Counted from the first letter of the stretch, positions 1-6,772 are shown. The stretch: 13,533 nucleotides of DNA from Methanomassiliicoccales archaeon (GCA_028682925.1 JAJRAG010000133.1:1-13533); one strand, 5' to 3'. Notes: a model not told the origin generated them from the sequence alone. Numbers and translations: made by a program.

Positions 1-164
1 AGCGTGCCAGCCATCTCCTCAGCGATCACGGCGAGGATCCCTGGGTCAGTGGTCGCCTTCTTGATGTCGATGTAATACGGGCTCCTCTTGCCTGAAGAAA
101 GAACGAAGTCTCCGTAGGACAAGGCGCCGCACTTTTTCAGAATCTCCTTGACCCCCGCGTTCAT
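1..164 (-). CDS. pyrE: Orotate phosphoribosyltransferase, 5' part only
   Basis: Joins orotate to PRPP to give OMP, the fifth step of UMP synthesis, in the cytosol. Only the first 54 codons lie in the window; the gene runs off the left edge. The translated start contains GALSYGDFVLSSGKRSPYYI, the characteristic N-terminal block of PyrE (the FxLxSGxxSPYYID motif), followed by a TDPxIL segment and an IAEEMA helix, as in archaeal and bacterial OPRTs. The ATG is at 164-162. It is 4 bases past the carS stop, and the string GGTGA, which overlaps that stop, is a good ribosome binding site, so translation is probably coupled to carS. The PRPP-binding motif is outside the window, so activity cannot be judged. 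The family call is confident from the conserved block. Confidence 0.9.
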   Translation of the reverse strand, partial: MNAGVKEILKKCGALSYGDFVLSSGKRSPYYIDIKKATTDPGILAVIAEEMAGT

Positions 165-168
165 AGGC

Positions 169-732
169 TCACCATGGTACATTCTTCTTCCCTGTCTTGT
201 ATCCTATGACGTTCACCGCCCTGTGGAGGATCGGTACCGCCACCAGAAAAACCACAAGGGCGAGAACGTGCTCGCCTTCGATGAAATTGGCGATGAACCA
301 GTTCGGAAAGGCGATCAGTGCGAAGACGATGGAACCGAGGGCGAAGTTGTACTGGTCCAAGATCGGGGTCTTGCCGCCTCTCTCGATCCCCAACCTCCTC
401 TTGACGAATGATCCTCCCAGATCCCCAAGGAGCGAGCCGATCGATAGGACGGATACGATCATGACATTGTCGGGACAGTTGCCGAATCCCCAGAAGTTCG
501 TGGGATCAAATGGATACGCAATGAATAGCAGAATGACTCCCAGGGAGACTCCTGCGGAGATGCCGCCGATCAGGCCAGTCCATGTCTTCCCGTCACCGAA
601 TATCCTCTTGCCCCGCCAGCTTCGGCCAAGATCGACAGGGGTACCGCCCCCAAATATCACGGCTGCGGAGTTCGGCAGAAGCGAAGGCAACATCAGCCAA
701 AGGCCGCTCAAAGCCACCCACAGCAGCTCCAT
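169..732 (-). CDS. carS: CDP-archaeol synthase (CarS, DUF46 family)
   Basis: Transfers CMP from CTP to digeranylgeranylglyceryl phosphate, making the activated CDP-archaeol used for archaeal polar lipids; an integral membrane enzyme. The 187-residue protein has the usual family length. Conserved features: PN-SAAVIFGGGTPVDLG at about 20-36, RIFGDGKTW at 43-51, a GDLGGSFVKRR block at 103-113, a DQYNFALGS stretch at 126-134, and the C-terminal HR-N-GY-GKK-PW signature at 170-187. Hydrophobic segments lie near 1-25, 52-73, 88-104, 130-150 and 155-172. The ATG at 732 has no ribosome binding site but lies 25 bases after a TATA-like site inside the end of the helicase gene, so it may be leaderless. 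It is 23 bases downstream of the helicase stop and 4 bases before pyrE, in one direction. The CTP requirement makes a pyrimidine gene a sensible partner. Confidence 0.95.
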   Translation of the reverse strand: MELLWVALSGLWLMLPSLLPNSAAVIFGGGTPVDLGRSWRGKRIFGDGKTWTGLIGGISAGVSLGVILLFIAYPFDPTNFWGFGNCPDNVMIVSVLSIGSLLGDLGGSFVKRRLGIERGGKTPILDQYNFALGSIVFALIAFPNWFIANFIEGEHVLALVVFLVAVPILHRAVNVIGYKTGKKNVPW

Positions 733-755
733 CAGCGGTTGATTCGATGCAGCGA

Positions 756-770
756 TTAAGTACTTTTCGC
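756..770 (-). promoter_or_regulatory. Possible TATA/BRE promoter for carS-pyrE
   Basis: On the minus strand GCGAAAA is followed by GTACTTAA, resembling an archaeal BRE plus TATA box. It is centred about 25-30 bases before the carS ATG, the distance expected for a leaderless message. It overlaps the last codons and the stop of the helicase gene. Weak match, so tentative. Confidence 0.4.
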
Positions 771-2690
771 AGCCTTGGAGCCGGGTCTGAACTGACTCTT
801 GCGTTCCTTGAAGAAGTTGACCAGATCGGAGGAGGGATCGGCCGATGGTACTAGATCGATGCGATCGGTGAATTGCCTCGCGCGTCTGTCAAGGATTATC
901 GCCGCCCCGACGTCCGTCTCGGTCCTGATCAGTCTCCCGATCGCCTGGAGCATCTTCCGGCATGCCGGACCTCTCACAGTATACTCCCATCCCTTTCCGA
1001 ATTTCATCTCGTAGTAGTGCAGAAGCGCCCTTTGCTTCGCCGTTGGCTTGGGGAAGGGGACGCCGGCGACCACGGCCACCTCCAGCTCCCTGTCAGGAAA
1101 GTCCAATCCCTCGCTTATTCGCCCCCCCATCACAGCGAATAGTACGGCGCCCTTCGGACCGCTCTCCCTGAATCTGGTCACGATCTCCATCAGTTCCATC
1201 TGGGGCATGCCCCTCTCCTCGATGTGGACCTTCCTCCTCATTCTCAGGAGGACGCCGTCCTTGAGGAATCTGTCGATCAGACCATGTGAGGGAAAGAAGA
1301 CGACGGTGTTCTTGTTGAGGAGGTTCGACACGGAGACAACATAGTCTTCCAGTCTGGGGATGACCTTCTCGTCCTGCGTGATCTCCTCGTACTTCGTTGA
1401 CACGTCATCGACGAAGAATATCTTTCTGTTCTCCCTCGGGAAAGGTGAAGGGAACGATTCCATCAAGGCGTCGGGACAGAGACCGATCGAGTCCCTGTAC
1501 TCGTTCAAGGGAGACAGGGTCCCGGACATGTGAACTGACCCTCCGCACTCGAGCAGGAACGAGGCGGCGAGCGAGGGGTCGAGGCAATACCCCTCGAACA
1601 TCGGGTTGTCGCCTCCGACTATGAGCTTGACAAAGCAGGTATCGTCCAGATTGATCCAGAAATTCAGAAATGCGCCCAGGGTGAATATGTGGGACCTCGG
1701 AAGCCTGCCCATCTCCTTCTTCCTTTCTCGGATTATCTCACCGTGCGTCATCAGAGCCTTTGCGGCGAGGACAAGGGACCTGGAGGTGGCGGTGAAACTC
1801 CCCATGAGGTCCTCTTCGAGCAGACCGGGCGGGATAAGTCCGTCGTCGTCGATAAGGTATTCGTCGAGCGCACTGTTCAGACTGCAATTCAGTTGACCGA
1901 CGAGATCAGATATGCTCGCACCCTTCATGATTTCTGGATCGCCGTACTCATCGATCTCTTTCCCGACGAGATCAAGTAGCTTACGAGACAGATTGACGGT
2001 TCTGATCTCTCTAGCATAATCGGGTAGATTGTGAGCCTCGTCCACGACGACGACCGTCTCGCTCAAAGGCACTGCAAGCCAATCCAAGAGCGAGTTACGT
2101 ATGAACGGGACGAAGAAGTAGGCATAGGGTGCCGTCACGACGGTCGCAAGAGGTATCAGTTCTTTGGTCAGTTCATATGGACAAACACCCTTCGCGTCGC
2201 AGTACTTTACGAACTCCTCCACCGTCGGGAGCTCTTCGTGACAGTACGTCTCGATCTCATCGAATCCAGTCGAGATAGTAGCCTCGTAGAATCTGCACCC
2301 GCCCTCCATGTCGGCGACCGTTCTGCGCTTCTTTTCTCCGCACAGACGCGACAGCTCCTCTGGGGTCCCCCCTCTCAGGTCCGGGTCCCTTCTGGCGAGC
2401 GGACAGGTGCTCTGTCTACCCTGAACTCCGATCCCGAACACTCGGCGCTTCCGAGAGATGCTCCGCAGCTCCACGATGACCTGGCGCTGCTGGGAGTTGG
2501 TCCTCGTGAGATATACTATCTTCCTCCCGTCCTTCAGGACCTCCCGCAAGCACCCAGCAAGCACGCAGACCGTCTTACCCGTCCCCGTTCCGCTCTCCAA
2601 GACGAGATGCTTCCTATCCCTGACCGCGCGAGACACAAGTTCAACGAACTCCTGCTGGTTGGGTCTCGGAGAATACGGAAAAAGATCCAT
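756..2690 (-). CDS. XPD/Rad3-family Fe-S DNA helicase (superfamily 2)
   Basis: ATP-driven 5'-3' DNA helicase of the XPD/Rad3/DinG group; in archaea these are linked to DNA repair, though the exact role is unsettled. The 644-residue protein carries Walker A (ESGTGTGKT, ending at 40), the DEAH box at 217-220, MSGTLSP at 388-394, motif V (GGRISEGLDFPD, 522-533) and motif VI (QAIGRLIRT, 582-590). Four cysteines at about 96, 117, 132 and 170, the last in a CPY tripeptide, match the 4Fe-4S ligands of XPD. Archaeal XPD proteins are usually somewhat shorter (about 550-620 residues). The ATG at 2690 has no clear ribosome binding site and follows a TATA-like box by about 28 bases, suggesting a leaderless message. 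It lies in the same direction as carS, 23 bases upstream. An XPD call fits best; a DinG-type paralogue cannot be fully excluded. Confidence 0.93.
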   Translation of the reverse strand: MDLFPYSPRPNQQEFVELVSRAVRDRKHLVLESGTGTGKTVCVLAGCLREVLKDGRKIVYLTRTNSQQRQVIVELRSISRKRRVFGIGVQGRQSTCPLARRDPDLRGGTPEELSRLCGEKKRRTVADMEGGCRFYEATISTGFDEIETYCHEELPTVEEFVKYCDAKGVCPYELTKELIPLATVVTAPYAYFFVPFIRNSLLDWLAVPLSETVVVVDEAHNLPDYAREIRTVNLSRKLLDLVGKEIDEYGDPEIMKGASISDLVGQLNCSLNSALDEYLIDDDGLIPPGLLEEDLMGSFTATSRSLVLAAKALMTHGEIIRERKKEMGRLPRSHIFTLGAFLNFWINLDDTCFVKLIVGGDNPMFEGYCLDPSLAASFLLECGGSVHMSGTLSPLNEYRDSIGLCPDALMESFPSPFPRENRKIFFVDDVSTKYEEITQDEKVIPRLEDYVVSVSNLLNKNTVVFFPSHGLIDRFLKDGVLLRMRRKVHIEERGMPQMELMEIVTRFRESGPKGAVLFAVMGGRISEGLDFPDRELEVAVVAGVPFPKPTAKQRALLHYYEMKFGKGWEYTVRGPACRKMLQAIGRLIRTETDVGAAIILDRRARQFTDRIDLVPSADPSSDLVNFFKERKSQFRPGSKAAKST

Positions 2691-2714
2691 CCGACTGACT
2701 ACTGAAATGATGGT

Positions 2715-2730
2715 GAATATGCTTTCGCAG
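2715..2730 (-). promoter_or_regulatory. Possible promoter for the XPD-like helicase gene
   Basis: The minus strand reads GCGAAAG then CATATTC, a BRE plus TATA-like pair centred about 28 bases before the helicase ATG, fitting a leaderless start. The heptamer TTCACCA occurs twice on this strand (2711-2717 and 2735-2741), once overlapping and once upstream of the box, exactly 24 bases apart; a regulator may bind there. The rest of 2691-2803 shows nothing else I can name. Confidence 0.45.
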
Positions 2731-2803
2731 GGATTGGTGAAAATGATGTGATCGCTCCAGTTGACTATAGAGTCGACCGAAGGATGATGAAAAACAAATC
2801 GTC

Positions 2804-3211
2804 TCAGGATCTCTGCCAGATATCCTCAGGAACCTCGTCATACACGGAATCGGCGGTCCCATGTGCCTGTCTGTTCGAGCCGTTCATTCTAATCAATTCG
2901 AGTATCCTTTCCTTCCGAAACAACCAGTAATGGATCCTCCATTCGCGGCCGTCGTAAAGTGTCGTCTCTTCACGCTCGGTCGTGAGTATTCCGGAGTCCT
3001 CGAGCATGTAGAACGCATCCCTATCTTCTGGCTCCAAGATATTGTCGATTATCCTCTCGCTGTAACCGAAGAAGTTCATGACGTGCCGAGCCATCGCACG
3101 AGCCTGCTCCTCCGGCATTCCTCTGCTGTCTATGCTGTTCCTTATGGCGTAAGCAAGGTCCTCAATGGTCAAGGTCGAGGCTGTGCCATTGTGACCGTTG
3201 TTAGATGCCAT
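2804..3211 (-). CDS. Conserved hypothetical protein, DUF6015-like
   Basis: Function unknown. The roughly 135-residue product is acidic and predicted soluble, with no signal peptide or membrane segment. After a low-complexity N-terminus (Asn/Gly/Thr-rich, first ~15 residues) it has a helical segment (LTIEDLAYAIRNSID), a region with MARHVMNFFGY and ILEPEDRDAFYMLEDSGIL, then a TLYDGREWRIHYW strand-like stretch and a helix. The arrangement looks like a winged-helix fold (helix, helix, acidic loop, beta wing with a basic WR-x-H), so DNA binding is possible but unproven. From memory it resembles DUF6015 of Thermoplasmata; I could not search. The start chosen is the ATG at 3211 because GGAG lies 9 bases before it; an in-frame ATG at 3226 would add five residues and overlaps that GGAG. 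It has its own promoter with an inverted repeat, 113 bases upstream of the helicase gene. Confidence 0.75.
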   Translation of the reverse strand: MASNNGHNGTASTLTIEDLAYAIRNSIDSRGMPEEQARAMARHVMNFFGYSERIIDNILEPEDRDAFYMLEDSGILTTEREETTLYDGREWRIHYWLFRKERILELIRMNGSNRQAHGTADSVYDEVPEDIWQRS

Positions 3212-3262
3212 CAAAGTTCGCTCCATTAGACTCTTTCAGTTACCAAAACCTCTGCGGTTTCA

Positions 3263-3291
3263 AGAGTGACTGTTCCATTAAGAATCACTCT
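3263..3291. repeat. Perfect 7-bp inverted repeat at the DUF6015 promoter
   Basis: AGAGTGA (3263-3269) and TCACTCT (3285-3291) are exact reverse complements separated by 15 bases, with centres 22 bp apart, about two helical turns. The repeat begins at the edge of the TATA box of the minus-strand gene and reaches the expected transcription start, so a dimeric protein bound here would block initiation. It could instead be a hairpin at the 5' end of the RNA, but the 15-base loop makes this less likely. Confidence 0.55.
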
Positions 3292-3303
3292 ATTTAAACC
3301 TTT
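3291..3303 (-). promoter_or_regulatory. TATA box and BRE of the DUF6015-like gene
   Basis: Minus-strand TTTAAATA (3298-3291), preceded by the purine-rich GAAAGG, is a good archaeal TATA/BRE. Initiation is expected near 3268, leaving a 5' leader of about 55 bases that contains the GGAG ribosome binding site. TTTAAA is symmetric, so a weak role for the plus-strand gene cannot be excluded. Confidence 0.6.
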
Positions 3304-3379
3304 CTCGATTACGCCCTGACGGAATTCGATTCGATTTGTTGTTATTTTTGGAAATTCGCTAATTCGGTACGATAACACC

Positions 3380-3419
3380 ATATTCTTTAGCCCGTGTCTC
3401 CAATGGGTATGAGGAGGTG
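3380..3419 (+). promoter_or_regulatory. Promoter and ribosome binding site of the thiamine-binding-type gene
   Basis: A TATA-like ATATTCTT (3380-3387) would start transcription near 3409. GGAGGTG (3413-3419), a full match to the archaeal 16S rRNA tail, is 5 bases before the ATG at 3425. It is among the strongest ribosome binding sites in the window and fixes the start, choosing the second ATG of ATGAATG. Confidence 0.6.
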
Positions 3420-3424
3420 CATGA

Positions 3425-3715
3425 ATGATTGCCGAATTCAGCGTCGTCCCGATAGGAAAAGGAGAGAGTCTCAGCCCCTACGTCGCGGAATGTCTGAGGA
3501 TAGTCAAATCGAGCGGCCTGGTCCATCAGTTCACGCCGATGGGGACGATCGTGGAAGGGGACTTCGACGTGGTCATGAAGACGATAGTGGAGTGCCACGA
3601 GAAGGTGAAGGGCATGTCGAACAGGGTGCTGACCAACATAAAGATCGATGACAGATCCGGAGGGAAAGACGAGATCCACAGAAAGGTTGCGAGCGTTGAG
3701 AAGAAGCTTCCATAG
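3425..3715 (+). CDS. MTH1187/DUF77 thiamine-binding-type protein
   Basis: Small cytosolic protein of the MTH1187 (DUF77, YqgV-like) family, whose members form ferredoxin-like-fold oligomers; some bind thiamine, and the physiological role is poorly known. The 96-residue length is typical. Family hallmarks are present: EFSVVPIGKGESLSPYVAEC at 4-23, a GLVHQFTPMGTIVEGD segment at 31-46, and the C-terminal NRVLTNIKIDDR block at 66-77. A strong GGAGGTG ribosome binding site sets the start at 3425. The gene stands alone, diverging from the DUF6015 gene and converging on serA with a 60-base gap that shows no convincing terminator. No thiamine synthesis gene is nearby to support that role here. Confidence 0.9.
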   Translation: MIAEFSVVPIGKGESLSPYVAECLRIVKSSGLVHQFTPMGTIVEGDFDVVMKTIVECHEKVKGMSNRVLTNIKIDDRSGGKDEIHRKVASVEKKLP

Positions 3716-3775
3716 GCAAGGTCAAGACCGGCCCCCTGATCGGTTTGGCATCTGCCATGATAGGCATCTCTCTCG

Positions 3776-5383
3776 TCAGAGGATCATGTACTCTTTTGGC
3801 TTTAAGTGACTGAGCCGGATCGACCTGGCCTCATAGAAGTCGCCCAGTGACTTGATCTCACCGAGCACTTCGTCAGAAGCCGGATCGTCGACGCTGATCA
3901 GCATGAGAGCCCTTCCACCGCGCTTCTCCCTTCCAACCCCCATTCTAGCGATGTTGATCTTCCTCCTTCCCAGGATTGTACCGACTCTCCCAATCACACC
4001 GGGGACATCGTTGTGGGTCGTAAGGATGAAGTCTCCTTCCAGCGGCATATCGACGTCGAACCCGTCAACTCCGAGGAGACGCGCCTCGGACGATGGAAAG
4101 GCCGTTCCTTTGACCTCCCTCTGGATTCCGTCAGAGTGAATCATCACCGAGATCATATTCATGTACCGGGAGGTCTCTTCCAGCTTCGACTCGATAACCT
4201 GAATTCCCTTCTCGCGTGCTATCGCGCTCGCATTGATGATGTTCGTGTTCTCTCCTGCCAAATTCGAGAGGGCCCCGATCACTGCAGACACAGTAATCAT
4301 CTTCGTATCCACAGATGCGAGATCACCTGAGCTGGTTACCTCGATCCGCCTTATCGGGCCGTCGATCAGCTGGAAAGCGAACGACCCCAACTTCTCGGCA
4401 ATCGGGATGAAAGGAAGGACCTTCGGGTCGACCTTGCCGACCGGGGCATTGACCGCGTTTGTGATCTTGTGCTCCGTCAGGAACAGCTTGACGTGCTCGG
4501 CCATCTCAAGAGAAACCTTCTCTTGCGCCTCCCTAGTAGAGGCTCCAAGGTGAGGCGTGACAACGACGTTCGGCAGCTCGAGCAGTCTGGAACCAGTGGG
4601 AGGCTCTTTCTCGAAGACGTCGATCGCGGCACCGGCCATCCGCTTTGATTTCAGAGCATCGTAGAGCGCCTCCTCATCAACAAGACCGCCCCTTGCGCAG
4701 TTGATAAGCAGAGCGGTTGGCTTGAGCAAGCTGAGCTGCTCCTTCCCGACGATATGGTGGGTCGAGGGGGTCAATGGGGCATGCAAGGTCACGATGTCCG
4801 CCTCCTCGAGCGCCCTTTCAATCGGAAGGAGCCTGACCCCGACCTTGACTGCCGTCTCGGGCGATATGAACGGATCGTAACCGATCAACCTCATCTGGAA
4901 GGACTTTGCGCGTTTCGCCACCTCTCCTCCAACCCTGCCGATCCCGATGATCGCCAGGGTTTTGCCACTAAGCTCCATGCCGGTGAACTTGCCGCGCTCC
5001 CATTTCCCTGTCTTGAGCGACGCATCGGCCCAGACGATGTTCCTCGCGAGCGTCAGAATCATCGCCATAGTGTGCTCAGCGGCGGATATGATGTTCGCGG
5101 CCGGGGTGTTCATCACCAATATGCCCTTTATCGTGGCATGGTCCACATCGACGTTGTCGACTCCTACGCCCGCACGACCGATGACCTTAAGTCTCTTGCC
5201 AGCGTCGACAATGTCCTTCGTGACCCTAGTCCCGCTCCGTACTATTATCCCGTCATAGTCCGGAATGATCTTCAGAAGCTCTTCATGAGTGAGCTTCGGT
5301 CTGACATCGACCTCAACGTCCCTGTCTCGTCTCAGCATCTCGAGCCCTTCCTTGGAGAGCTCGTCAGTCACCAGCAGCTTCAT
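3776..5383 (-). CDS. serA: D-3-phosphoglycerate dehydrogenase, long form with ACT domain
   Basis: Oxidises 3-phosphoglycerate to 3-phosphohydroxypyruvate with NAD, the first step of serine synthesis. The 535-residue protein is the long SerA form: split substrate domain (about 1-98 and 285-315), NAD domain with GIGRVG at 147-152 and Asp170 binding the ribose, an intervening ASB domain (about 318-445), and an ACT domain (about 452-525), usually the serine-sensing regulatory part. Catalytic residues are in place: Arg231 (NCARGG), Glu260 (DVFEKEPP) and His278 (PHLGAS). The ATG at 5383 overlaps the stop of the upstream aminotransferase as ATGA, with GGAGG 7 bases before it, so the two are translationally coupled. 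Feedback control by serine is inferred from the ACT domain only. No phosphoserine phosphatase gene is in the window. Confidence 0.96.
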   Translation of the reverse strand: MKLLVTDELSKEGLEMLRRDRDVEVDVRPKLTHEELLKIIPDYDGIIVRSGTRVTKDIVDAGKRLKVIGRAGVGVDNVDVDHATIKGILVMNTPAANIISAAEHTMAMILTLARNIVWADASLKTGKWERGKFTGMELSGKTLAIIGIGRVGGEVAKRAKSFQMRLIGYDPFISPETAVKVGVRLLPIERALEEADIVTLHAPLTPSTHHIVGKEQLSLLKPTALLINCARGGLVDEEALYDALKSKRMAGAAIDVFEKEPPTGSRLLELPNVVVTPHLGASTREAQEKVSLEMAEHVKLFLTEHKITNAVNAPVGKVDPKVLPFIPIAEKLGSFAFQLIDGPIRRIEVTSSGDLASVDTKMITVSAVIGALSNLAGENTNIINASAIAREKGIQVIESKLEETSRYMNMISVMIHSDGIQREVKGTAFPSSEARLLGVDGFDVDMPLEGDFILTTHNDVPGVIGRVGTILGRRKINIARMGVGREKRGGRALMLISVDDPASDEVLGEIKSLGDFYEARSIRLSHLKPKEYMIL

Positions 5384-6444
5384 CGCATTGCCTCCATGAT
5401 CTCGTCTATCGTTCTCACGAGGAACCTGACGTCTTCGACGGTCAGGTCACCCATGTGACCGATCCTGAATGTCTCTTCCTTAATCTTGCCATAGCCAGCG
5501 GATATTTCAAGATTCCTTTCCTTGAGCTTCTCGTGCATTGATTCGAAATCCAGATTCCCTTTATTCACCACGGTGATCGTGTTTGATCGATATCCATCTT
5601 CAGCGTACAGACCAAGTCGCTTCGAAGCCCATGATCTGACCACCTCGGCCATCTCGGCGTGCCTCCGATACCTGTTCGGCATGCCCTCCTTGATCATGCG
5701 ATCGAGCTGGAAGTCAAGACCGTACAGCAATGAAATCGGCGGCGTCGTCAGAGGGAGATCCTTGTCCGCATACTTCTTGATCTCGAGCAGATCGAAGTAG
5801 TAACCGCGGGACTCGACCTTTCCCGCCTTCTCCAGCAGCCTGTCGCTCACGCATATTATCGCAAGGCCCGGCGGAAGGGCGAGTGCCTTCTGAGTCCCGA
5901 ACACGAGCGCGTCGACGCAGAGCTTCTTCAGCCTCAAGTCTACGGCTCCGACCGCGGTCACGCCGTCGATGAAGACAAGTGGGTCGTGCTTCGAGCGTAC
6001 AGTACTAATTATCTCACCCAATGGATTGAGAACACCCGTAGAGCTCTCGTTCGAGACTACGGATATGGCCTCGACTTCGTCATCCACTCTGCCCTCGACG
6101 TCTACCGATCTGACAGCACGTCCCCAAGGAACATCGATCTTCTTAACGATCTTTCCATTGGCCAGCCCTATTGTCTGCCAACGCTCACCGAACGATCCGT
6201 TCGATATCCCAAGCATCTTGCTCTTCACACCACATCTTACGCACGATTCAAGGAGGCCGGAAGCCGAGGCCGGTGCCATGAGTATGTGCAGGTCTGTGTC
6301 AAGGACCTTGTGCAGTTTTTCCACAATTCCTCTCTGGAGTCGTGTGTAGTCCTTCCCTCGATGGACTATCATCGGCTTCTTCATTGCCTCTAGAACCTCA
6401 TCCCGAACCTCGACAGGACCAACGGTGAATAATCTACGAGTCAC
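5380..6444 (-). CDS. Class V aminotransferase, probable phosphoserine aminotransferase
   Basis: PLP-dependent transaminase, here most likely making phosphoserine from phosphohydroxypyruvate and glutamate. It is of the alanine-glyoxylate aminotransferase type rather than bacterial SerC; in methanogens a broad-specificity enzyme of this type (MJ0959) is known to fill the serine role. From the start chosen: LFTVGPVEV near 5-13, HRGKDY at 28-33, Asp160 (FIDGVTAVGAVD) for the PLP pyridine nitrogen, and Lys186 (GTQKALALPPG) for the Schiff base. Length 354 residues. There is no upstream ATG in frame. GTG at 6444 follows GGGGTGG by 5 bases and matches family N-termini; GTG at 6453 or TTG at 6471 are alternatives. 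The last bases overlap serA, which is the main reason for the phosphoserine assignment. Alanine-glyoxylate or serine-glyoxylate activity is possible. Confidence 0.88.
   Translation of the reverse strand: MTRRLFTVGPVEVRDEVLEAMKKPMIVHRGKDYTRLQRGIVEKLHKVLDTDLHILMAPASASGLLESCVRCGVKSKMLGISNGSFGERWQTIGLANGKIVKKIDVPWGRAVRSVDVEGRVDDEVEAISVVSNESSTGVLNPLGEIISTVRSKHDPLVFIDGVTAVGAVDLRLKKLCVDALVFGTQKALALPPGLAIICVSDRLLEKAGKVESRGYYFDLLEIKKYADKDLPLTTPPISLLYGLDFQLDRMIKEGMPNRYRRHAEMAEVVRSWASKRLGLYAEDGYRSNTITVVNKGNLDFESMHEKLKERNLEISAGYGKIKEETFRIGHMGDLTVEDVRFLVRTIDEIMEAMR
5391..5395 (-). promoter_or_regulatory. Ribosome binding site for serA inside the aminotransferase gene
   Basis: Minus-strand GGAGG lies 7 bases before the serA ATG, within the final codons of the aminotransferase. 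Together with the ATGA stop-start overlap it supports translational coupling of the pair. Confidence 0.7.
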
Positions 6445-6477
6445 AGATGCCACCCCACAACTTCCACGCAAGATCCA

Positions 6478-6672
6478 TCAAGACCCGGTGTGAAAGCAGC
6501 GGGGGGGCATCTGCGATGCTCCTCCCCATCCGCTACCACATCCAGAGCCGAGCGAGCGGTTGCGAAATACAATCGTTCCAGAAATCGAGCCCGACGTGCC
6601 AAGCCGGTCGTCTGCAGAACGCTCCGAGAGACCAGGGGAACCTACCGGGCAAGGCATGTCATTGGATAGCAT
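6478..6672 (-). other. Ser/Gly-rich 64-codon open frame in the serine-operon leader
   Basis: An ATG frame of 64 codons begins about 26-33 bases after the minus-strand TATA box, close to the expected transcription start, and stops 6 bases before the TTG candidate start of the aminotransferase. About 19% of the residues are serine and 19% glycine, with mixed codons. It resembles no protein I know, lacks a hydrophobic core and could be chance reading of GC-rich leader DNA. Its position before a serine operon makes a leader peptide conceivable, but I rate it unlikely. Confidence 0.15.
6499..6533 (-). repeat. GC-rich hairpin in the serine-operon leader
   Basis: Arms 6499-6511 and 6515-6533 pair around a 3-base loop: GCATC/GATGC next to the loop, then a run of seven G against CTCCCC, closed by GCGG/CCGC with small bulges. 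In the minus-strand RNA one arm reads GGGGAGGA, which resembles a ribosome binding site that would be hidden in the stem. It ends about 55 bases before the chosen GTG start. No U-run follows, so it is not a classical terminator. Confidence 0.6.
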
Positions 6673-6697
6673 GTCGAGCCTGTAACACGAGCGTGTG

Positions 6698-6711
6698 AAT
6701 ATAAATCTTCC
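6698..6711 (-). promoter_or_regulatory. TATA box and BRE of the serine operon
   Basis: Minus-strand TTTATATT (6705-6698) preceded by AGGAAGA is a near-consensus archaeal promoter. Initiation is expected near 6675, which leaves about 230 bases before the chosen GTG. A second, weaker candidate (TTGTATTTC on the minus strand near 6565-6573) would give a shorter leader. Confidence 0.6.
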
Positions 6712-6713
6712 TA

Positions 6714-6742
6714 TGGCACATTGGCAAACACTGGCACCAGTG
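6714..6742. repeat. TGGCA direct repeats and a 14-bp palindrome
   Basis: TGGCA occurs at 6714-6718, 6722-6726 and 6732-6736, spaced 8 and 10 bases. The last copy is part of CACTGGCACCAGTG (6729-6742), two 6-bp arms with a 2-base centre. They lie just upstream of the serine-operon TATA box and between the two divergent promoters, a natural place for a regulator. No known binding motif is claimed. Confidence 0.45.
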
Positions 6743-6772
6743 ATGAGTCAAGTTCTAGCAAGGTCTCTTTGA

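Noticed and set aside
2031..2705. A 224-codon open frame on the plus strand
   Set aside because: It lies wholly opposite the helicase gene, whose motifs are unmistakable, and its translation has no recognisable domain; a shadow of a GC-biased gene.
3716..3775. A bidirectional terminator between the thiamine-binding-type gene and serA
   Set aside because: Only a 4-bp ACCG/CGGT pairing and a GGCATCT direct repeat are present, with no T-run; too weak to call.
4754..5458. A 234-codon open frame on the plus strand opposite serA
   Set aside because: Antisense to the NAD and substrate domains of serA; no domain signature and no promoter of its own.
6540..6690. A tRNA, SRP RNA or RNase P RNA in the divergent region
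   Set aside because: GC-rich segments suggested a structural RNA, but I found no T-loop, A/B box, acceptor pairing or conserved SRP/RNase P strings on either strand.
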